The position numbers and the translations under genes are program-made. From contig NZ_JOAK01000020.1 of NCBI RefSeq assembly GCF_000720455.1, positions 62,001 through 126,000 on the forward strand: a stretch of DNA of 64,000 bases, read 5' to 3'. Shown here piece after piece: positions 17,405 through 26,034 of this stretch (positions within the stretch are counted from its first letter, which is position 1; each line of letters opens with the position of its first letter). The DNA comes from Streptomyces virginiae (GTDB lineage Bacteria > Actinomycetota > Actinomycetes > Streptomycetales > Streptomycetaceae). The notes under the pieces were generated by a model. It did no database searches, was not told where the DNA came from, and worked only from the letters and a program-made list of their open reading frames with translations.

Positions 17405-18094
17405 CTACCGGGCAGAGGGCCGCTGCGCACCCGCCCCGCCGGGCGACAGCAGGCCGCTCTCGTAGGCGACGACCACGGCCTGTGCGCGGCTCTGCAGGCC
17501 GAGCTTGGACATGATGCGGTTCAGGTGCGTCTTGACGGTGGCGATGCTCACCACCAGGCGCTGGGCGATCTGCTCGTTCGCGAGACCCTGCCCGACCAGG
17601 TGCAGGACGTCCGTCTCGCGCTCCGTCAGTTCCGCGAGACTGGCAGGCTGCGCACGCCGCGCCTCCGGCTGGTGGGCGAAGGTTTCGACGAGCCTTCGGG
17701 TGACGGTGGGAGCGAACAGCATCTCGCCTTCGGCGATCAGGGCCACGGCGGCCAGCAGTCGCTCGGGAGGGGTGTCCTTGAGCAGGAACCCGCTGGCGCC
17801 GGCCCGCAGGGCGGCGTACACGTACTCGTCCAGATCGAAGACCGTGAGCATGACGATCTTCGGCTTCGGCCGAGGCGCCCGGTCGAGGATGTGCTGGAGA
17901 GCGGTGATGCCGCTCATCCCCGGCAGACGGATGTCCATCAGGACGACGTCCGGCCGCAGCGCCGCCGCGAGTTCGACCGCCTCCTCGCCCGTTGCCGCCT
18001 GCCCCACGACCTCCAGGCCGGGTGCCGCCGCGGCCAGTGCTGCCAGCCCGGCCCGTATCAGGACCTGGTCGTCCACGATCAGCAGCCGTGTCAT
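17405..18094 (-). CDS. NarL/LuxR-type response regulator
   Basis: 229 residues from ATG 18094 (MTRLLIVDDQVLIRAGLAAL). The receiver domain has acidic pocket DD at residues 8-9, phosphoacceptor Asp in VVLMDIRLPGMSG and the conserved Lys in SGFLLKDTPPE. The C-terminal LuxR HTH is ELTERETDVLHLVGQGLANE, then VSIATVKTHLNRIMSKLGL. It lies 35 bp downstream of the sensor kinase gene (18130-19335) on the same strand, so the two form one operon. The regulated genes are not evident. Confidence 0.92.
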   Translation of the reverse strand: MTRLLIVDDQVLIRAGLAALAAAAPGLEVVGQAATGEEAVELAAALRPDVVLMDIRLPGMSGITALQHILDRAPRPKPKIVMLTVFDLDEYVYAALRAGASGFLLKDTPPERLLAAVALIAEGEMLFAPTVTRRLVETFAHQPEARRAQPASLAELTERETDVLHLVGQGLANEQIAQRLVVSIATVKTHLNRIMSKLGLQSRAQAVVVAYESGLLSPGGAGAQRPSAR

Positions 18095-18129
18095 CGCTGC
18101 CGCCTCCCCCCGTGTGTGCGGGGGAGGTG

Positions 18130-19335
18130 TCACGCGCCCCCGGCTGCGTCGAGCGGGGCCAGCGGGACGGTGAAGACGACCTCGAACCCTCCCTCGGCTC
18201 GCGGCCCGGCCCGCAGTGACCCGCCGTAGAGTCTCACCCGTTCCCGCATGCCGAGCAACCCGAGTCCGCTCGACGGCAATTCGGCCACCGGCGCGGTACC
18301 GCCCCGGCTGATCACCTCACAGGTCAGCAGTCCGGAGGCGAAGCCGAGGCTGATGGAGACCCGTGCGCCACGGCCGGCGTGCTTCACGGAGTTGGTCAGC
18401 GCCTCCTGGACGATGCGGTACGCACACAGGTCCACCCCCGCCGGCAGGGGCCGCCATTGTCCTGAAACCGCCCATGTGACATCGAGGCCGGACGCCCGGG
18501 TCCGTTGCACCAGATCCTCCAGTGCCGCCAAACCCGGCGCGGATCGGTACAGCCCGTCCTCGTCGGGGCCCTCCGTACCGGTACGCAGCACACCGAGCAG
18601 GCCGCGCATCTCCTCCAGCGCCTGCCGACTGCTCGAACCTATGGACACCACCGCCTGCCGGGCAGCCGCCGGGTCGGAAGCGAACACGTACTCGGCCAGC
18701 CCCGCCTGCACCGCGAGCGCCGACAGGTGGTGGGCGACGACGTCGTGGAGTTCGCGGGCGATGCGCAGCTTCTCCCGCGCGATCGCGTGCTGTGCCCGTA
18801 GTTCCTGTTCGCGGCGTAACCGCGCCGTCAGCTCGGCAAGTTGGACGTTGCGCTGCGCCAGGCGGCGACTGCCCGCGGCCCACACCCAGACGACCCCGAC
18901 CCCGATCGCGGCCTGGGCCACGGACAGCTCCACCGACAGGCGAGCCCCCAGGCCGGCTGCCGCCCATGCCACCGCGGTCGCGGCGGCGGCCCACACCGCG
19001 CGTCGCGCCGGGTTGCGCACGATCACCGTGTAGCAGGCCAGCAGCGGCGCCCACATGTTCGTCGACGGCTGGAAACCGGCCCCCGTGTAGACGACCAGAG
19101 CACCGCACGAGACACCGAACGCCACCCAGGGCGTTCGTCCCCGGAACACCAGAGGAAGGTTCACCGCCAGGCTGAGGGCGACGGCGAACAGTCCGAAGGG
19201 CGGCCACCCCTCAGCCTGGTACTGGGCGGTGTGGGCCTGCCGTCCGTACACGACGGTCACGACGGCCATGACACAGCCGAGCAAGCTGTCGATCGCCAGC
19301 GGGTCGACGTGTATCCGCCCTCTGCCTACCTGCAT
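18130..19335 (-). CDS. Membrane sensor histidine kinase (HisKA_3 type)
   Basis: 401 residues from ATG 19335 (MQVGRGRIHVDPLAIDSLLG). Several membrane helices cover about residues 12-150 with very short loops, so the signal is probably sensed in or at the membrane. The dimerisation/phosphoacceptor segment is KLRIARELHDVVAHHLSALA, with His in ELHD. The ATPase domain includes VQEALTNSVKHAGRGARV (N box) and SGLGLLGMRERVRLYGG (G box). It is the partner of the response regulator immediately downstream, in the DesK-like orthodox arrangement of Streptomyces. Confidence 0.9.
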   Translation of the reverse strand: MQVGRGRIHVDPLAIDSLLGCVMAVVTVVYGRQAHTAQYQAEGWPPFGLFAVALSLAVNLPLVFRGRTPWVAFGVSCGALVVYTGAGFQPSTNMWAPLLACYTVIVRNPARRAVWAAAATAVAWAAAGLGARLSVELSVAQAAIGVGVVWVWAAGSRRLAQRNVQLAELTARLRREQELRAQHAIAREKLRIARELHDVVAHHLSALAVQAGLAEYVFASDPAAARQAVVSIGSSSRQALEEMRGLLGVLRTGTEGPDEDGLYRSAPGLAALEDLVQRTRASGLDVTWAVSGQWRPLPAGVDLCAYRIVQEALTNSVKHAGRGARVSISLGFASGLLTCEVISRGGTAPVAELPSSGLGLLGMRERVRLYGGSLRAGPRAEGGFEVVFTVPLAPLDAAGGA

Positions 19336-19603
19336 CCCCGAAGCGTAGAGGCGCCCGCCCACGGCGTCGTCCAACCGGGGGTTGACCGCACCGGCGACAC
19401 CGACCGCGGTCGCCGCCGGCCTGCGGAGGTCGCAAGACGGCCCTCCACCGCGACCGTGGTACCGGACGCGCCGGCGTACACCGTAGGTATGAGGCCCTGC
19501 GCTGCCGCCGCATCAGAACGAGTGCCCGGCCCGGGGCGGATGGTGGCGACACCGAACTGAAGTACGGTGGGCGCGTCATGGGCGCGTCGGCGATGGGGGT
19601 GGG

Positions 19604-20818
19604 ATGGGAGTCGCGACGGCGACGGTCCGCGCGGTGAACAAGTTGACCGCGCGGTGGGCGGGTGCCTCGGAGGACGGCACGGTGTTCTCGGCAGCGGGGG
19701 TGTGGCCGTTGCTGGCCCACCTGGCCGACGGAGCCGAGGGCGCGACGCGCGCCGAACTGGCGGAGGCTCTCGGGCTCCCTGCCGGGCGAGCGGCAGCGGC
19801 TGCCCGCGAATTGCTCGCCGCGATGGGTGCCGTGCGGGGACTGGACGCGGCTCTGGGTCTGTGGACCGAGCGCACGCTGGAGCTGAGGCAGGAGTGGAAG
19901 GCGGGCCTGCCGGCCGACGCCCACGGGGTGCTCACCGGTGACTCGGTGGCCGACCACCGCGCGCTGGACGCTTGGACGGCGAAGCGGACCGGCGGGCTGA
20001 TCGACCGCATGCCGGTGACGCTGACCGAGGACACGCAGATGGTGCTGGCGAGCGCGCTGACCATGCGCACGCGGTGGCTGAACCCGTTCCACGAGATGGA
20101 ACTCGAGACTGCGTACGAGCCCTGGGCGACCAGGCCGCGGCTGGGCCTGGGGCGCTCCAGTACCGTGCTGGACCGGGTGGGGGTGGCCGCCACACCCGCC
20201 GGACACGTCACCCAGCTGAAGGTGCTGGGGAGCAATGCCCTGGACGTGCACCTGCTGCTCGGCGAGGAGGGCATGCGGCCGGGGCACGTGCTGGGAGCCG
20301 GCGTCGACATCCTCGCCGGCCGGTGTGCTGTCGTACCGGGACCGCGGCTGCCCTACGGGAACGTGGGCCCCGGCCTGCGGGTGCAGAAGGTGCGCTCCAC
20401 GCGGCCCGAGCCGCCGTCGCTGCACGTGAAGACCGTGGCGTACGACGTGAACGCGAGCCACGATCTGCTCAAGCTGCACCAGCTGTTCGGGCTCACGGCG
20501 GCACAGGACACCTCGCGCGGGCACTTCCCGGGCATCAGCGACTTCCCGCTCGCCATCGGGTCGGCCCAGCAGAACACAACGGCGAGGTTCGACGCGTTGG
20601 GTTTCGAGGCCGCCGCGGTCTCGGCGTACGGTGCAGTCGGTGCGGGCATACCCGACCTCCGCTACGTGACCACCAGGATCAGCGCCGCCTTCGACCGCCC
20701 CTTCGGCTTCCTCGCCCTGCACCGCCACACGCGGCTCGTGCTGGCGGCGGGCTGGGTCACGGATCCGCTGCCGGCACCCGAGTACGACTGGGACGACGAC
20801 TGGGACGACGATCGGTGA
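19604..20818 (+). CDS. Serpin-family protein
   Basis: 404 residues. Serpin landmarks in order are NKLTARWAGASEDGTVFSAA near the start, VLASALTMRTRWLNPF (the strand and motif equivalent to NALYFKGxW), the hinge-like NTTARFDALGFEAAAVSAYG, and the C-terminal FDRPFGFLALHRHTRLVLAA. Serpins trap proteases through the reactive-centre loop between the last two segments; here the loop after the hinge is AVGAGIPDLRYVTTR. No secretion signal is visible, so a cytoplasmic target is possible. The tail is an odd acidic repeat, DWDDDWDDD. It is convergent with the M4 protease/emfourin operon, placing two classes of protease inhibitor side by side. Confidence 0.8.
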   Translation: MGVATATVRAVNKLTARWAGASEDGTVFSAAGVWPLLAHLADGAEGATRAELAEALGLPAGRAAAAARELLAAMGAVRGLDAALGLWTERTLELRQEWKAGLPADAHGVLTGDSVADHRALDAWTAKRTGGLIDRMPVTLTEDTQMVLASALTMRTRWLNPFHEMELETAYEPWATRPRLGLGRSSTVLDRVGVAATPAGHVTQLKVLGSNALDVHLLLGEEGMRPGHVLGAGVDILAGRCAVVPGPRLPYGNVGPGLRVQKVRSTRPEPPSLHVKTVAYDVNASHDLLKLHQLFGLTAAQDTSRGHFPGISDFPLAIGSAQQNTTARFDALGFEAAAVSAYGAVGAGIPDLRYVTTRISAAFDRPFGFLALHRHTRLVLAAGWVTDPLPAPEYDWDDDWDDDR

Positions 20819-20842
20819 GCGGGCCCCGATGGGGGAGCGGCT

Positions 20843-21148
20843 TCACCGCTGCTGCGCGAAGTGGACGCGGAGCCAGGCGAGCAGGGCCGCGAACGCGGGG
20901 GACTTGGCGGTGTCCGACTGCGTGAGAACCGTCGAGCGGCCGCCGTCGTCCACCGTGATCACGTAGCTCATCGCGTCCCTGGCGCGCCCGTCCGGTTCCT
21001 CCTCCGGCATCGCCACGGCCGCCGCAACCAGCCGGGCCAGCTCGGCCGCAGCGCTTTCGGGCAGGTCGTCCGTGTTCAGCACGTTGGGCCGGCGGCGGAG
21101 GTTCGCCGCCGCCGCCAGCCCGCCGTACGACTCCAGAGTCACCCTCAT
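20843..21148 (-). CDS. Emfourin-type M4 protease inhibitor
   Basis: 101 residues with the emfourin pattern: MRVTLESYGGLAAAANLRRR, then DLPESAAAELARLV and a beta hairpin MSYVITVDDGGRSTVLTQSD. Emfourins are small cytosolic proteins that inhibit protealysin-like M4 metalloproteases and are encoded beside them. Here the gene starts 37 bp after the M4 protease stop codon on the same strand, so the pair is one operon. The inhibitor would keep the protease inactive until release. Confidence 0.85.
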   Translation of the reverse strand: MRVTLESYGGLAAAANLRRRPNVLNTDDLPESAAAELARLVAAAVAMPEEEPDGRARDAMSYVITVDDGGRSTVLTQSDTAKSPAFAALLAWLRVHFAQQR

Positions 21149-21185
21149 GGCGCGCAGCCTCTCGGCCGGCGGGGTGTGCCGGTGG

Positions 21186-22388
21186 TCACCTGACGCCCGC
21201 GCCCTTCAGCTGGGCCACTTCCTTGGCCAGACCCGTCACCTTGTCGCTCAGTGCGCCGATCTGCCTGGTCAGGGCTGCCATCCCGTCCTCCCGGCCCGCG
21301 CCACCGTGCCCGTTGAACGCGAAGCTCCGTGCTCGGGCGAGGCCGCTCGGGACACTTCTCAGCGGGACCTCCACCTCCTGCCACCCCGCCAACACGGCCG
21401 ACTGCTCGGGGCTGCCGTCGCCGAACAGTTGCCCGGCCTTCTGGAAGGTGGTGTCGGCGAAGTCCTGGAACTGGTCGTCGGCGGTGGACGCCTTGAGCGA
21501 TTCGTACCAGACGGGCCCGATGGTCTCCCACGCGAACCCCCCGATGCCCGCGCAAGCCAGGTAGAAAGCCTTGTTCGGAATGCCGGAGTTGGAGTGCACG
21601 GCACCCCAGTCACCGAAGAAGGTGTCGGGCGCGTGGACGAACTTGCCCATGCGGTCGGGCTGGGGGTCACCCGCGAACGCCGTCCCCGGGGCCTTCAGTG
21701 ACCGCAAGGCGTCGCCCTCGATTGCCGGGGTCCACACGTCGGCCCCGATCAACCAGTCCGCCTCTTCGACCGTCTGCTTCAGGGACCACTGCTTGACCAG
21801 CGACCCGAAGACGTCCGACATCGACTCGTTCAGGGCGCCGGACTGGTTGTGGTACTCGAATCCCGAGGTGAAATCGGTGACTCCGTGTGCCAACTCGTGG
21901 GCGATCACATCGAGGGATCCGGTGAGGTCGCCGACGCTGTCGCCGTCGCCGTCGCCGAACACCATGCGCCGTCCGTCCCAGAAGGCGTTGTCGTACATGA
22001 AGCCGTAGTGGACGAACCCCTCCAGGCGCATCCCCCGGCCGTCGACCGAATTGCGCTGGAAGACCTCCTTGAAGAAGTCACGTGTCAGGCCGAGTGCGTC
22101 GAACGCACGGTTGACGGAATCGTCCAGGGACGCCGGTCCGTCTTCCGACCTGGCCACGAGGGCGTTGGTGAAGGATTCAGTCTGCTCGCAGTCGAATATG
22201 GTGCGCCGGCCGTTGCCGGGGGCGGCCGCGGCCGCGAAACTCGCTCGGACGGAACGCTCGCCCCGCAGGCGTGCCGTGGTCAGCAGAGTCGCCAAGGCGG
22301 CCTGGCGGACATCACGGTCGTCGCTCTCCATGAGCTTTTCGAGAATGTACGGGGGGATGATGCAGTTCATCGGGCGGGTCCTGCTCAT
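21186..22388 (-). CDS. Protealysin-like M4 family metalloprotease
   Basis: 400 residues from ATG 22388, with an AGGAGG ribosome site 6 bp upstream; the open frame continues upstream but is not coding-like. There is no signal peptide. A short propeptide with CIIPPYILEKL near the N-terminus is the protealysin-type precursor motif. Zinc ligands are in HELAH (residues 164-168) and NESMSD (Glu 188), and the catalytic His lies in VHSNSGIPNKAF. The C-terminal ~50 residues are a Gly-rich linker and a coiled-coil-like helix (LTRQIGALSDKVTGLAKEVA), an extra over the usual family. It is operonic with emfourin; both features suggest intracellular storage or contact-dependent action. Confidence 0.9.
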   Translation of the reverse strand: MSRTRPMNCIIPPYILEKLMESDDRDVRQAALATLLTTARLRGERSVRASFAAAAAPGNGRRTIFDCEQTESFTNALVARSEDGPASLDDSVNRAFDALGLTRDFFKEVFQRNSVDGRGMRLEGFVHYGFMYDNAFWDGRRMVFGDGDGDSVGDLTGSLDVIAHELAHGVTDFTSGFEYHNQSGALNESMSDVFGSLVKQWSLKQTVEEADWLIGADVWTPAIEGDALRSLKAPGTAFAGDPQPDRMGKFVHAPDTFFGDWGAVHSNSGIPNKAFYLACAGIGGFAWETIGPVWYESLKASTADDQFQDFADTTFQKAGQLFGDGSPEQSAVLAGWQEVEVPLRSVPSGLARARSFAFNGHGGAGREDGMAALTRQIGALSDKVTGLAKEVAQLKGAGVR

Positions 22389-22581
22389 GGGATACCTCCT
22401 GAGTGAGAGGACCGACGGTTGATCATCCTGGCCCAAGGACCGAGGTGCCGAGAACGGCTTCGAACCCACCCACGCGCGGACGGCTTCTCGACCCTCGAAC
22501 GGGCCGGGCACCTTCGAACGGGCCGGGCGCAGCCTGCCGCGCCCCGCTGAACGGACCGGTGGGGCCGCGCGGCACGGCAGA

Positions 22582-22603
22582 CACCAGCGGATACCCGCTG
22601 GTG
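22582..22603. promoter_or_regulatory. Stem-loop in the 428-bp divergent region
   Basis: CACCAGCGG (22582-22590) pairs with CCGCTGGTG (22595-22603) around ATAC. Nearby GCGGCAC and GTGCCGC offer a competing pairing, so an alternative RNA fold is possible in a leader. The surrounding region 22389-22816 otherwise contains a short direct repeat (TCGAACGGGCCGGGC) and no credible gene. Confidence 0.35.
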
Positions 22604-22816
22604 CCGCGGCAGTGGAAGAAGAGTCTGGCGTCGACCAGCCCCGATTCCCCCGGCAGGGCCACGCTGATACCACCAGTTTCCGGCCGTTCGCGGCAGCTCG
22701 CAAACGCAGTGCGAGCGCGCGGGAACGTTCTGTTTTCAAGCTGTCCGGGACGGGGGCGAGGACCGGTCGTGGGGCCCCGACAGGGGTGTGTCAGTGGGCC
22801 CCTCTAGCGTTGCGGC

Positions 22817-24262
22817 ATGATCTGGACCGCCTCTCAGGACACCCTCCCGCCCGTGCCCCCCGTCCGGCGGCTCGACCCCGCGCCCGAGGGGCTCGCCGAG
22901 ACCGTCGAGCTCACGGCGGCCCACCTCGACTCCCGCGCGCACACCGTCGCGGACTTCGAGCGCTCCCTCGACGGGCTGGTACGGCACGCCCACCGCGACC
23001 GCCACCCGCTCGCACGGGCGCTCGCCGACGCGCTGGGGCACCGCTACACCGAGGAGATCGAGGCACAACGGCTCGGCGGGCTGAACGTGGTGGTGGCGTC
23101 GTTGCTGTGGCGGGTTCCGGGCTACAGCCTCAAGCCCGAGTACGTACGCCGTGGTCGGGGGCACGAGGAATGCGCGCAGGGCGGTCTGGAGCTGGTGCTC
23201 GCCGCGCGGTTGCGCGAGATCTCGTACCGGCTCATGTCCAAGGAGCCGCTGCCGTTCCTGCTGTCCACGCCGACCTGGGACACGGGCGCGCTGGAGCCCG
23301 CCGAACTGGTGGAACGGCTCTCCGACTACCGCCGCCTGGACGTACGGCCCGGTCCGGCCGACTTCGGACAGGCCCTGCTGCGCCTACGGCGTGACGGTGC
23401 CGCGGACGGGGCGGCCGCCGAGGCGGCGTCCCGCCTCGGTACCGCCGAGGGTGCCCGGCTCGCCGCCTGGCTCGGCCCGGACGGCGAACCGGCCCCGGCG
23501 CTGCGCCGGGTCGCCGAACCCGACCCGCAGGTCCACAAGGCCTGGCAGCGGGCCGGTACCGCCGGCGCGCAGGTCGCCTTCCTCAGCGGAGAACGTGCCG
23601 TCCTGCGGGGGGAGTTCCCGGAGCCGTTCCACTGGCTGGGCCGGCCGCACGCGGGATTCACCCAGTGCTATCACTGGTACGAGGGGCACCCCGTACGCGC
23701 GTCCGTGCTGCCCGAGGACCGCGAGACCCAGGCGGCATGGCTCCTGCCGCAGGTGACCCTGGCGGCGACGGCCGGCGATCACGGCAGCTCCTGGATGCTG
23801 CCCCACCTCGCCCGGCTGGGCGGGCCCGCGGGCCCCGCTCTGCACGCCGCCGTCGCCGCGGGACTGGGTGGCCGGTACGCGGAGAGCCGCCGCCCGGCGG
23901 TGGAGGCGCTGCTGGTCCTGGCGGCCCGCGGCGAACTCGACGCCCCGCTGCTGGGCCGCGAGCTCGCCGCCATGACGGCCTTGGGCACGGTGAAGCCCAA
24001 CCGGCTGGCGGACGCGGCCCGTTGCGCCGTGGCGGCGGGCGCGCACGCGACCCTCTGGACCGTACTGGCCGAGGTACTGCCGGCCCTCCTGCCCTCGGTA
24101 CGGGGCGCGGGGGAGGTCCTGGCCGTAGCGGCCTCCTGCGCCGAGCACTGCGCAGCCACGGGCCCGGTCCCCGACGCGGTGGCGGCGGCCGCAGCACGTC
24201 GCGGCTCCTCGGCCGTGACCACCGAAGCCCGCCGCCTGAGCGCCGCCCTCACCGGCAGCTGA
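22817..24262 (+). CDS. DUF6493-like hypothetical protein
   Basis: 481 residues with no membrane segment. The alternating helices (ETVELTAAHLDSRAHTVADF, then ERSLDGLVRHAHRDRHPLAR) and the end of the protein (RLADAARCAVAAGAHATLWT, TVLAEVLPALLPSVRGAGEV) resemble the C-terminal half of the large DUF6493 helical-repeat proteins of actinobacteria. Those full-length proteins are about twice as long, and a stop codon lies just upstream of ATG 22817, so this copy could be a short variant or N-terminally truncated. DUF6493 proteins often neighbour MoxR/VWA genes; in this window such genes are about 34 kb away (56-59 kb), not adjacent. Confidence 0.55.
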   Translation: MIWTASQDTLPPVPPVRRLDPAPEGLAETVELTAAHLDSRAHTVADFERSLDGLVRHAHRDRHPLARALADALGHRYTEEIEAQRLGGLNVVVASLLWRVPGYSLKPEYVRRGRGHEECAQGGLELVLAARLREISYRLMSKEPLPFLLSTPTWDTGALEPAELVERLSDYRRLDVRPGPADFGQALLRLRRDGAADGAAAEAASRLGTAEGARLAAWLGPDGEPAPALRRVAEPDPQVHKAWQRAGTAGAQVAFLSGERAVLRGEFPEPFHWLGRPHAGFTQCYHWYEGHPVRASVLPEDRETQAAWLLPQVTLAATAGDHGSSWMLPHLARLGGPAGPALHAAVAAGLGGRYAESRRPAVEALLVLAARGELDAPLLGRELAAMTALGTVKPNRLADAARCAVAAGAHATLWTVLAEVLPALLPSVRGAGEVLAVAASCAEHCAATGPVPDAVAAAAARRGSSAVTTEARRLSAALTGS

Positions 24263-24281
24263 GTACGGCGCCTGACACCTG

Positions 24282-24524
24282 CTAGCCGCGTCGTCCGTGT
24301 TGCCGGAGGACATGAACCACACGGATCACCGCGAGAAGTCCTGCAACCCAAAGCCCTCCGACCCGGAGGAAGTTGTCCACCCCCGCCGGAAGGTCCCAGA
24401 CGGCGGTCGGCCCCGCGATCGTCGCGAACACCAGGGCGCCGAGGAAGCATGCGCTGAGGAGCGCATAACCGATCTCCACAGGGATCGCGTCCCGCTCGGC
24501 CTGGCTCCGTCGTTTCGTCGTCAT
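24282..24524 (-). CDS. DUF6332 small membrane protein
   Basis: 80 residues from ATG 24524 (MTTKRRSQAERDAIPVEIGY). Two membrane helices (ALLSACFLGALVFATI and VGGLWVAGLLAVIRVVHVL) are joined by a short loop with WDLPAGVDNFLR. The basic N-terminus and this two-helix shape match the DUF6332 family of Streptomyces, whose function is unknown. It is convergent with the DUF6493-like gene, 19 bp apart. Confidence 0.75.
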   Translation of the reverse strand: MTTKRRSQAERDAIPVEIGYALLSACFLGALVFATIAGPTAVWDLPAGVDNFLRVGGLWVAGLLAVIRVVHVLRQHGRRG

Positions 24525-24567
24525 GGCTGAAGAATCGCACCGGGGCGGCCGGTAGTCCACGAGGTGA

Positions 24568-24744
24568 GCCGGCCGCGGCGGCTACCTGCGGTTGCGGGCC
24601 GCCGAACCGTTCGTGGTGGAGGTCCGCGACCCGGTACAGAGCGGGGTGACGGTGAGCGTGCCGCTGGACCTGCGCGACGGCCGGGCCACCCGCGCCGCCT
24701 CTCGACTCACCCGGCTGCGCACCGCGCTCGCCGACGGCGGCTGA
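24568..24744 (+). pseudogene. Short open fragment without a start codon
   Basis: The frame between the stop at 24565 and TGA at 24742 reads GYLRLRAAEPFVVEVRDPVQ, then SGVTVSVPLDLRDGRATRAA. The codon pattern is coding-like, but no ATG or GTG with a ribosome site is available. It looks like the C-terminal scrap of a lost gene. I do not recognise the family. Confidence 0.3.
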
Positions 24745-24791
24745 GACCACCGGGCGCGAGCGCCTGGCCGAGCCGCCCCGGCCGGGTGTCG

Positions 24792-24938
24792 TCAGCGCTT
24801 CCCGCGGAGACGGCCGAGCAGTACGCGGACCTGCTCGCGCTTGCGCGGATCGGAAGCCGCCCGACGCGCCGAAGCGATCGTCCGCTGCCCCTGCGGGCTG
24901 CGGCTGAATTGTTTGATCTTGCGGAGTAGCCCGGACAC
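24792..24938 (-). CDS. Small basic protein, 48 aa
   Basis: A short gene starting with GTG at 24938, with AGGAGGA four bases upstream. The product is MSGLLRKIKQFSRSPQGQRT followed by an Arg/Lys-rich helix ending LLGRLRGKR. It is strongly basic and probably helical, suggesting contact with nucleic acid or membrane. Comparable 45-60-residue proteins with SRSPQG and ASDPRKRE are widespread in Streptomyces and uncharacterised. Confidence 0.65.
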   Translation of the reverse strand: MSGLLRKIKQFSRSPQGQRTIASARRAASDPRKREQVRVLLGRLRGKR

Positions 24939-25063
24939 GAATCCTCCTGCGCAGTCGGTGGGTGACGCTACGTCGTGTGCCCTGCCACGGCCTGCCGAAA
25001 CCGCTGCCGAAACTGCAGTCGTCGAAGGCCGGTTCGGGCGAGCGCCCTGAGGTGCGCGCGGGC

Positions 25064-25087
25064 GGGGGTGTACCTGGGTACACCCCC
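25064..25087. promoter_or_regulatory. 24-bp near-perfect palindrome, putative operator
   Basis: GGGGGTGTACC (25064-25074) and GGTACACCCCC (25077-25087) are exact reverse complements separated by TG. The site lies about 60-100 bp upstream of the CPBP-protease/two-component operon and is a strong candidate for a dimeric repressor or for the operon's own response regulator. Confidence 0.6.
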
Positions 25088-25145
25088 TCTCGGTATCCAC
25101 GTGCAACGACCGGCAGGACCCGGACCGGCAGAGTCGGAGGCGGGC

Positions 25146-26033
25146 GTGACAGGCACGCCCGAGCGAGTGACGGGGAGGCCGGGCAGCATGCCGGAACACG
25201 AGCGGGGCCAGCGGCGGACGCCGCGTACGGGGTGGGCGGCGCAGGCGGGGGTGTTCCTCGCGGTCGCCTTCGTGGCCGCGGGGGCGTGCGGAGCCGTCCA
25301 GCCCGCGACCGGTGTCCCGCCGGAGGTGGTGCAACTGACCCAGCTGGGGCCCGCCGTGGCCGTGGTAGCCGTGGCGCTGCTGTGGCCGGCCCGGATCAGG
25401 GACCGGCTCGCAGGCACCCTGCCCGGCCGGCCACGTACCCGTACCGGCGCCCCCGTGCGCCGGGCGGCGGCCCTCCTCCTCACCCCCGCCCTGATCATCG
25501 CCCTGTGTGCATGCGGCGGTCTGCTCACCTCCGGCTCGCTCCCCGTCACCAGCCCCCGGGCACTGGCCGCCCACCCCCTCGCCCTGGTCGTGACCGCCCA
25601 GCTCTTCGGTGCCTGCGCCGAGGAGATCGGATGGCGCTGCTACCTCCAGCCGCTCCTGCGCGCCCGCTTCGGCCCGGTCACCGCCTCCGCCACGGTCGGG
25701 CTGCTCTGGGGCCTCTGGCACGTACCGGTCTTCGCACAGGAACCGGCCTACGCGGCCGGGTTCCTGCTGGCCACCACCGCGATGTCGGTGATCCTCGGCC
25801 TGGCCCTGGAAGGCGTACGGAGCAACCGGCTGCTGCTCGCCGGCGGCTTCCACACCCTGATCAACCTCGGCATGCTGTACGTGACGGACGAGACGGCGGC
25901 GACGACGGCGCCCATGCTCTTCCTCGGGGCCGCCGCCCTGGTCGCGGCGCTCCCGTGGATCGTCACCGCCCGCCGAACGGCGCACGCGGCGCCGGATAGG
26001 ATCACCGTCGCAACAGCGCCCGTACCGCGCTGA
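25146..26033 (+). CDS. CPBP-family intramembrane metalloprotease
   Basis: 295 residues from GTG 25146 (GGAGG five bases upstream); ATG 25188 is an alternative with a more distant GGGGAGG. There are about eight hydrophobic segments. Active-site motifs of the CPBP/Rce1-like family are present: EEIGWR in CAEEIGWRCYLQPLL, LLWGLWHVP, and the His in GGFHTLINLGM. Bacterial CPBP proteins cleave membrane-bound substrates or mature and protect against peptides. The gene ends 1 bp before the start of a sensor kinase gene, and a strong palindrome precedes it, so protease, kinase and regulator are one operon. Confidence 0.85.
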   Translation: MTGTPERVTGRPGSMPEHERGQRRTPRTGWAAQAGVFLAVAFVAAGACGAVQPATGVPPEVVQLTQLGPAVAVVAVALLWPARIRDRLAGTLPGRPRTRTGAPVRRAAALLLTPALIIALCACGGLLTSGSLPVTSPRALAAHPLALVVTAQLFGACAEEIGWRCYLQPLLRARFGPVTASATVGLLWGLWHVPVFAQEPAYAAGFLLATTAMSVILGLALEGVRSNRLLLAGGFHTLINLGMLYVTDETAATTAPMLFLGAAALVAALPWIVTARRTAHAAPDRITVATAPVPR

Positions 26034-26034
26034 G

